A stretch of 64,000 nucleotides of DNA from Nibrella viscosa (lineage in GTDB: Bacteria; Bacteroidota; Bacteroidia; Cytophagales; Spirosomataceae). The stretch is from the NCBI RefSeq assembly GCF_039541875.1, contig NZ_BAABHB010000001.1, positions 992,001 to 1,056,000 on the forward strand, in the 5' to 3' direction. This document shows positions 58,935-64,000 of the stretch, one piece after another. A model generated the notes under the pieces. The model was not told the origin of the DNA. It worked only from the letters and a program-made list of their open reading frames with translations, and did not search any database. The number at the start of each line of letters is the position of its first letter. Within the stretch, counting starts at the first letter, position 1. The translations under genes and the position numbers were made by a program.

Positions 58935-59597
58935 TTGGAAAAATACCAAATAGAGCATAAACCGAATGAGCTGCTGATTGAACTTCATTTCCTGCCCTGT
59001 CTGGATTATATAGCGGGCCTGCTGATGTTTAATCGCGTTCGCATTGAAGCAAACGAACATTACCAGAAGCAAAGTTACAGAAATCGCTGCTACGTTCTGA
59101 CGTCGAATAAGATTGATTGTTTGACGGTCCCGGTCCAGAATGGTACCCATAAGCAGCTTATTCGGGATGTCCGAATTGATAATGGACAGTCCTGGCAGGA
59201 TCGGCACTGGCGTTGCCTGTGCGCGGCATACGGCAAAGCACCATTTTTCGAGTATTACGCACCGTACCTGGAGCCGGTTATCCGGAGAAAATCAGCATTT
59301 TTATTCGACCTGAATCTTGAGCTACTGACAATATGTCTGCATTTGGTAGGGGCATCGGTTCAGGTAAAACTGACAGAATGTTACCAAAAGCAACCTGATC
59401 CGGGGGTGATTGATGCCCGATCCCGGATAAGTGCCCATCTTGCCGGTGAGGGCCCTTTATTTTACCGGGAACGGGTGTATGCCCAAAATTTTGGCAACGT
59501 ATTTGTGCCTAATCTAAGCATTATTGATCTCTTATTCTGCCAGGGACCAAGCGCTCTGGATGTGCTGAAAGAAAGCAAAATCCGGGTAGTATCCTGA
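58935..59597 (+). CDS. WbqC-family protein
   Basis: 220 aa using a TTG start; no ATG precedes the conserved first strand (LLIELHFLPCLDYIAGLL). The WbqC pattern continues with NHYQKQ-like EANEHYQKQSYRNRCYVL, LTVPVQNGTHKQLIRDVRID, DRHWRCLCAAYGKAPFFEYY and PNLSIIDLLFCQGP. The family is linked to polysaccharide or modified-sugar synthesis in some O-antigen clusters, with no biochemistry known to me. It is 66 nt upstream of clpC on the same strand. Confidence 0.85.
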   Translation: MEKYQIEHKPNELLIELHFLPCLDYIAGLLMFNRVRIEANEHYQKQSYRNRCYVLTSNKIDCLTVPVQNGTHKQLIRDVRIDNGQSWQDRHWRCLCAAYGKAPFFEYYAPYLEPVIRRKSAFLFDLNLELLTICLHLVGASVQVKLTECYQKQPDPGVIDARSRISAHLAGEGPLFYRERVYAQNFGNVFVPNLSIIDLLFCQGPSALDVLKESKIRVVS

Positions 59598-59662
59598 ATG
59601 AACAAACCTAAAAAAATTTGTGTTACGCTATTGTAACGCTTACGACTGGAGACCCAAAGCGA

Positions 59663-62188
59663 ATGGAAGCAAAATTTTCAAACCGCGTTAAAGAAGTTAT
59701 ATCGCTGAGCCGGGAAGAGGCTCTGCGGCTGGGGCACGATTATATCGGTACAGAGCACCTGCTGCTGGGCATGATCCGGGAAGGCGAGGGCGTAGCTGTT
59801 GGCTTGCTGAAGAAACTGGGCATCTCGCTGGATGAACTGCGGGTGACTATCGAACAGGCAACCAAGGGAACGGCTACCAACAACGTAAAAAATCTGGCGA
59901 ATATTCCCCTGACGCGGCAGTCGGAAAAAACGCTGAAGATTACCTACCTGGAAGCTAAGATTTTTAAAAGCCCACTGATCGGTACAGAACATCTGTTGCT
60001 TTCGATTCTGCGTGATGAAGATAATGTTGCTACGCAGATCTTGAATAAATTCAACGTTAACTACGAAGTCATAAAAGAGATGTTAGAGTACCAATCCTCG
60101 GGCTCCCGTCCGCACATGGGTCCCGAAACAGACGATGACGGCGACGACACCCGCAGCATGTTTGGTGGTGGATCAGGCTCTGGTAAGGATCCGAAGGGCG
60201 CTGAGAAATCACGGACCCCGGTGCTGGACAATTTTGGTCGGGATCTGACCAAACTGGCCGAACTGGGTAAGCTGGATCCAATTGTTGGCCGTGAAAAAGA
60301 AATTGAGCGCGTGGCGCAGATCCTGAGCCGCCGGAAGAAAAACAACCCGATCCTGATTGGTGAGCCGGGTGTTGGTAAAACGGCGATTGCGGAAGGTCTG
60401 GCCCTGCGTATTGTTCAGAAGAAAGTATCCCGTGTGCTGTTCGGCAAGCGGGTGGTGACCCTTGACCTCGCGTCGCTGGTGGCCGGTACCAAATACCGCG
60501 GCCAGTTTGAAGAGCGGATGAAGGCGGTCATGAACGAGCTGGAAAAATCGCCGGAAGTGATCCTGTTTATCGACGAGTTACATACCATCGTAGGTGCCGG
60601 TGGCGCTTCTGGTTCGCTCGACGCATCCAACATGTTCAAGCCGGCCCTGGCGCGGGGTGATATTCAATGTATTGGTGCCACTACGCTCGACGAGTACCGC
60701 CAGTACATCGAAAAGGATGGTGCCCTGGCCCGTCGTTTCCAGGTTGTAATGGTTGATGCTACCTCGGTTGAAGAAACCATTGAGATCCTGAACAACATTA
60801 AAGATAAGTACGAAGATCACCACCACGTCAACTACACCCCGCAGGCGGTAGAGGCAGCCGTGAAACTCTCGGAGCGCTACATCAGCGACCGCTTCCTGCC
60901 GGATAAGGCTATTGACGTTCTCGACGAAGTGGGTGCCCGTGTTCACATCAGCAACATTACTGTTCCCGACGATATTCTGAAGCTCGAAGAGCAGATCGAG
61001 AATATTAAGAAAGAGAAGAATCAGGTAGTGAAGAGCCAGAAATACGAAGAAGCGGCTCAGCTGCGGGATAAGGAAAAGCGCCTGATCGATCAACTGGAGC
61101 GGGCCAAGCAGGCCTGGGAGGAAGATACCAAAAAGCGTCGCTACACGGTGAACGAAGACAACGTTGCCGAAGTGGTAGCCATGATGACCGGCATTCCGGT
61201 AACCAGTGTATCCAACGACGAAGGCAGGAAACTTATCAACATGGCCGACGAACTGAAAGGCCGGGTGATCGGGCAGAATGCCGCCATTGAGAAGCTGGTG
61301 AAAGCTATTCAGCGGACTCGTGTTGGGCTGAAAGATCCGAAGAAGCCGATAGGTTCCTTTATCTTCTTAGGGCCTACGGGTGTTGGTAAAACGGAACTGG
61401 CAAAGGTGCTGGCAACCTATCTCTTCGATAAAGAAGACGCGCTGGTTCGGATCGATATGTCGGAGTATATGGAGAAGTTCTCCGTAAGCCGGCTGGTCGG
61501 TGCTCCTCCGGGTTATGTCGGGTACGAAGAAGGAGGACAGTTGACGGAAAAGATACGTCGCAAGCCTTACAGTGTGGTGCTGCTCGACGAAATTGAGAAA
61601 GCTCACCCGGATGTATTCAACATCCTGCTGCAGGTACTCGACGATGGTATCCTGACCGACGGTCTGGGCCGCCGGGTCGACTTCCGCAACACCATTATCA
61701 TCATGACCTCCAACATTGGGGTTCGTGACCTGAAAGACTTTGGCTCCGGTATCGGTTTCGCTACCCGGTCTAAGTCAGAAAGTCAGGACGACCTGATGAA
61801 GAGTACGATTCAGAATGCACTTCGCAAGGCCTTCTCGCCGGAGTTCCTGAACCGTCTGGACGATGTAATCGTGTTCAACTCACTACAGCGTGAAGACATC
61901 CACCGGATCATCGATCTGATGCTGGGCAAACTGCTGGGTCGGGTAACCAGCCTGGGCTACAATGTTGAGTTGACCGATAAGGCCAAAGACTTTCTGGCTG
62001 AGAAGGGATACGATCCGCAGTACGGTGCCCGTCCGCTGAGCCGCGCTATTCAGAAGTACCTTGAAGACCCAGTCGCAGAGGAAATCCTGAAAGGCGAACT
62101 GGTCGATGGTGACGTCATCCTGGCCGATCACGATGGCAGCAGCGACCAGCTCACCATTACGACAGAAAGTCAGAAAGTGGTTGAATGA
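59663..62188 (+). CDS. clpC: ATP-dependent Clp protease ATP-binding subunit ClpC
   Basis: 841 aa from the ATG at 59663 (MEAKFSNRVKEVISLSREEA). Two Clp-N repeats (YIGTEHLLLGMIREGEG, LIGTEHLLLSILRDEDN), the first AAA+ module with Walker A GEPGVGKTAIAEG, a UVR-containing middle region (KSQKYEEAAQLRDKEKRL), and the second module with Walker A GPTGVGKTELAKV and VVLLDEIEKAHPDV. An I-G-F tripeptide (SGIGFATR) is the expected ClpP-docking loop. It unfolds proteins for ClpP. It ends at a strong terminator. Confidence 0.97.
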   Translation: MEAKFSNRVKEVISLSREEALRLGHDYIGTEHLLLGMIREGEGVAVGLLKKLGISLDELRVTIEQATKGTATNNVKNLANIPLTRQSEKTLKITYLEAKIFKSPLIGTEHLLLSILRDEDNVATQILNKFNVNYEVIKEMLEYQSSGSRPHMGPETDDDGDDTRSMFGGGSGSGKDPKGAEKSRTPVLDNFGRDLTKLAELGKLDPIVGREKEIERVAQILSRRKKNNPILIGEPGVGKTAIAEGLALRIVQKKVSRVLFGKRVVTLDLASLVAGTKYRGQFEERMKAVMNELEKSPEVILFIDELHTIVGAGGASGSLDASNMFKPALARGDIQCIGATTLDEYRQYIEKDGALARRFQVVMVDATSVEETIEILNNIKDKYEDHHHVNYTPQAVEAAVKLSERYISDRFLPDKAIDVLDEVGARVHISNITVPDDILKLEEQIENIKKEKNQVVKSQKYEEAAQLRDKEKRLIDQLERAKQAWEEDTKKRRYTVNEDNVAEVVAMMTGIPVTSVSNDEGRKLINMADELKGRVIGQNAAIEKLVKAIQRTRVGLKDPKKPIGSFIFLGPTGVGKTELAKVLATYLFDKEDALVRIDMSEYMEKFSVSRLVGAPPGYVGYEEGGQLTEKIRRKPYSVVLLDEIEKAHPDVFNILLQVLDDGILTDGLGRRVDFRNTIIIMTSNIGVRDLKDFGSGIGFATRSKSESQDDLMKSTIQNALRKAFSPEFLNRLDDVIVFNSLQREDIHRIIDLMLGKLLGRVTSLGYNVELTDKAKDFLAEKGYDPQYGARPLSRAIQKYLEDPVAEEILKGELVDGDVILADHDGSSDQLTITTESQKVVE

Positions 62189-62209
62189 TAATATAATAAT
62201 TTGTAAGTT

Positions 62210-62243
62210 AGCCCCTATAGCACTGCTATAGGGGCTTTTTTTT
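62210..62243 (+). terminator. Intrinsic terminator of clpC
   Basis: AGCCCCTATAGC (62210-62221) and GCTATAGGGGCT (62225-62236) form a perfect 12-bp stem with loop ACT, followed by eight T's. Confidence 0.92.
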
Positions 62244-62330
62244 AGGGCATTAAATAAATATACGTGAAGAACTAAATCCGCTTCCATACTTAAATCGTTC
62301 ATTTATAAATTAGTTAACAAAACCAAGCGC

Positions 62331-63500
62331 ATGAGAGCTATCACTACCTTTGTTAGCCTCACCTTAAGTTTGGGTACATTACTGGCCCAAACAGAGAAAG
62401 GTCGGGGTTTATGGTCTGGCGGCATTGGTGGTCAGTTGACAACAACGGAGAAATACCTGGAGCGTGGTCGGGATGCCAGCGTGCAGGTATTTATTAACAA
62501 AGGGTGTTTTGTGCGGCAGAGTGTGCTTCTGGGAATGGAAGTAGCGGCCTCTGGCAGTACCCTACACAATGAAGTAGGTATTGGGTACGACACTAAGAAT
62601 GAGAAACTTGCTTTTACCTCGACCGTATCGCCGTATATCCGCCGGTACTGGGGCCGCCAGAACTGGCGGGTGTATCTGGGAGGGGGTCTTTTGTTTGGCT
62701 ACGATAGGGCAAAGACCCAATCGCTTTCGACCGCAAACCGGGTAACGCAACAGCGCGAGCACCGGCTCCGGCTCAGCCCGGAAGTGCAGGCTGGGTTTGT
62801 TTATTTCGTCAATGACCGCTGGGGGGTAGAGGCTACCACCCGATCAACTGCTTTTCCGCTCACGATCAGCAACCTGGGCGTAGGTGTTGTAATGGTTACC
62901 GGTGGGCGTTTGCCCGCCCGCCCGCTTAAGGTACTGCCTACCCAAAACCAAGTGCTGGCTACCAACTGGATACTGGCCGGGGGCTTTGTGCTCAACGACA
63001 ACTTGCGGCAACTTATCCCGAGTGAAAGCAAAGCAGAGGTGTTCAGGCAGGAGGTAAGCCGGGGAGTTTCGGTTAGTCCGTCCATAGGGTATCTCATAGC
63101 TGATCGGCTGATTATCGGAGTAGCGGCTCCTTTCTCGTACAATATTCTCACTGACGCTTACGTAAATACGCCTGGGCAGGCACAGGTCCGGGTCGAACGG
63201 CGGACCGCCGGTGTTCAGCCGTTTGTTAAGAAATACTTCACCACGCAGAAGCTGACACCCTATGCCGGGCTTCAGGCGTCCTGGCAGTGGCAGGAAGATG
63301 GCACCACTACTGATACCTACGGGCTTACCTTCAGCGCGGGTCTGGCCTATATGATCGGCACCCGGTTTATTCTGGAGGGTGAGTTGGGCCGAATTGGGGG
63401 TGGCTGGTCAAAAACCCGCGATGGCGAAATCAGGCAGCATTTTGGCGATATACGGGCAACTTTACGGCCAGGTTTTTCCCTTTCATATGCGTTTCTGTAA
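62331..63500 (+). CDS. Outer-membrane beta-barrel protein with internal duplication
   Basis: 389 aa. A signal peptide ends at LLAQ (residue 20), followed by TEKGRGLWSGGIGGQLTTTE. Residues of about 25-185 form one barrel-like unit (SPYIRRYWGRQNWRVYLGGG, SPEVQAGFVYFVNDRWGVEA). About 205-389 repeat the plan (SPSIGYLIADRLIIGVAAPF, VQPFVKKYFTTQKLTPYAGL, ATLRPGFSLSYAFL). It ends in a hydrophobic residue as outer-membrane proteins do. The next gene starts with the same TEKGRGL and is a tandem paralogue. Function unknown. Confidence 0.75.
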   Translation: MRAITTFVSLTLSLGTLLAQTEKGRGLWSGGIGGQLTTTEKYLERGRDASVQVFINKGCFVRQSVLLGMEVAASGSTLHNEVGIGYDTKNEKLAFTSTVSPYIRRYWGRQNWRVYLGGGLLFGYDRAKTQSLSTANRVTQQREHRLRLSPEVQAGFVYFVNDRWGVEATTRSTAFPLTISNLGVGVVMVTGGRLPARPLKVLPTQNQVLATNWILAGGFVLNDNLRQLIPSESKAEVFRQEVSRGVSVSPSIGYLIADRLIIGVAAPFSYNILTDAYVNTPGQAQVRVERRTAGVQPFVKKYFTTQKLTPYAGLQASWQWQEDGTTTDTYGLTFSAGLAYMIGTRFILEGELGRIGGGWSKTRDGEIRQHFGDIRATLRPGFSLSYAFL

Positions 63501-63622
63501 ACGGCTGGGCGTTTATGGTGCCGTTGCCAAAGGAACCGGATGTTTTAACAAAATTTAAGGAACCCAATTGTTACTAATTTATCCTGAAGTGTTAGCTTAC
63601 TGCAAACTTAACAACACTTCAT

Positions 63623-64000
63623 ATGAGGAGAATTCTGGTAGCTTCGTTACTGCTATCGGGCCTGCCGACTCTGGCTCAGACCGAGAAAGGGAGGGGGCTG
63701 CTTACGGGCAGTATCAATCTGACCTACACCCACCTGGAGCAGGGTACTCAGAGTACCCTTTCTGGGCGGGCACCGGCGCTGACTATAGCGTTGTCAAAAG
63801 GCTGGTTCGTGCGTGACAATTTTCTGTTTGGCGTTTCTGCCAGTTCGCGGAGCCAATGGAATCATTCGAATACCATCAATACGCTGGTTTCTGCTACTCC
63901 GGCTTACCAGTATTTTTCCGGGATTACACCTACGGGCTCAACGCCTTTGTGCGAAAGTACTGGGGCCGGCAGCAATGGCGGGTATTTGCGGGCGGAGGAG
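63623..64000 (+). pseudogene. Outer-membrane barrel paralogue, apparently frameshifted; runs off the window
   Basis: Begins at 63623 with a signal peptide (MRRILVASLLLSGLPTLAQ) followed by TEKGRGLLTGSINLTYTHLE, paralogous to the preceding gene. After AYQYF, near 63917, the starting frame stays open but loses similarity. Shifting by one base gives FVRKYWGRQQWRVFAGGG, matching IRRYWGRQNWRVYLGGG of the paralogue. Adding one T to the T5 run at 63913-63917 joins the halves as QYFFRDYTYGLNAFV. Either a real slip in a homopolymer or a sequencing error. The 3' end is outside. Confidence 0.6.

Noticed and set aside
1..64000. tRNA genes, rRNA genes, CRISPR arrays, prophage
   Set aside because: Looked for T-loop-like GGTTCGAAT patterns, spaced direct repeats and phage structural genes; none was seen by eye. 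A tRNAscan or CRISPR search was not possible.

Overview
The window looks like a chromosomal segment of a Bacteroidota bacterium of the order Cytophagales, most like the Spirosoma/Fibrella/Rudanella group (Spirosomataceae). The grounds are a SusC/SusD pair, a nusB-ytxH-DUF1573-yajC-YbbR-coaE cluster with a long NusB, many lipoproteins and outer-membrane barrels, few Shine-Dalgarno sites, one clear TAnnTTTG-type -7 promoter box, and a GC content that appears to be a little above 50%. The genus is an inference. No tRNA, rRNA, CRISPR array or prophage was seen.

Layout. 0-5 kb: 5' tip of a secreted protein, an SRAP (HMCES/YedK) DNA-crosslink protein, DUF4142 and DUF4385 proteins, two paralogous small acidic proteins, a lipoprotein and a probable 51-aa protein with its own dyad and terminator. 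5-14 kb: folD, a metallopeptidase/propeller/barrel fusion, an aldehyde dehydrogenase, an XRE regulator and a cation/proton antiporter whose leader holds an intrinsic terminator. 14-22 kb: a probably frameshifted secreted/membrane gene, an outer-membrane barrel, an exported amidase and the nusB-to-coaE operon. 22-29 kb: ABC exporter, pyrB, DUF3592 protein, WYL regulator and RecD-like helicase.

29.3-32.1 kb is an accessory scar: an antitoxin, a PIN toxin cut after 14 codons by an IS5-family (IS903-type) element, a transposase broken by a 16-bp GC-rich insertion, an N-terminally deleted gene, a REP-like palindrome and a decayed MNT nucleotidyltransferase. 32-36 kb is cell-wall and glucan related (cold-shock protein, GH16, two different L,D-transpeptidases). 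35.6-41 kb has SusC, SusD and EcsC. 41-44 kb has an SBF-like transporter, exported MsrA and a DUF4136 lipoprotein.

44.2-46.3 kb is a two-gene signalling unit: an RsbQ-type alpha/beta hydrolase overlapping a PAS histidine kinase. Then come an MpaB-type oxygenase with a 42-aa membrane peptide gene, trehalase, GH30, an MFS exporter, mltG, a thioesterase, BrkB, a GT2, a Sua5/YrdC protein, a lipoprotein, an LpxL-type acyltransferase, WbqC and clpC. The window ends in two tandem outer-membrane paralogues, the second apparently frameshifted in a T5 run.

The strongest leads are the RsbQ/PAS-kinase pair, the layered decay at 29-32 kb, two apparent frameshifts (14.6 and 63.9 kb), the antiporter leader, and a cluster of RNA-like structures at 5.87-6.14 kb. 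None is proven to be a new system. All are read by eye, without database searches.
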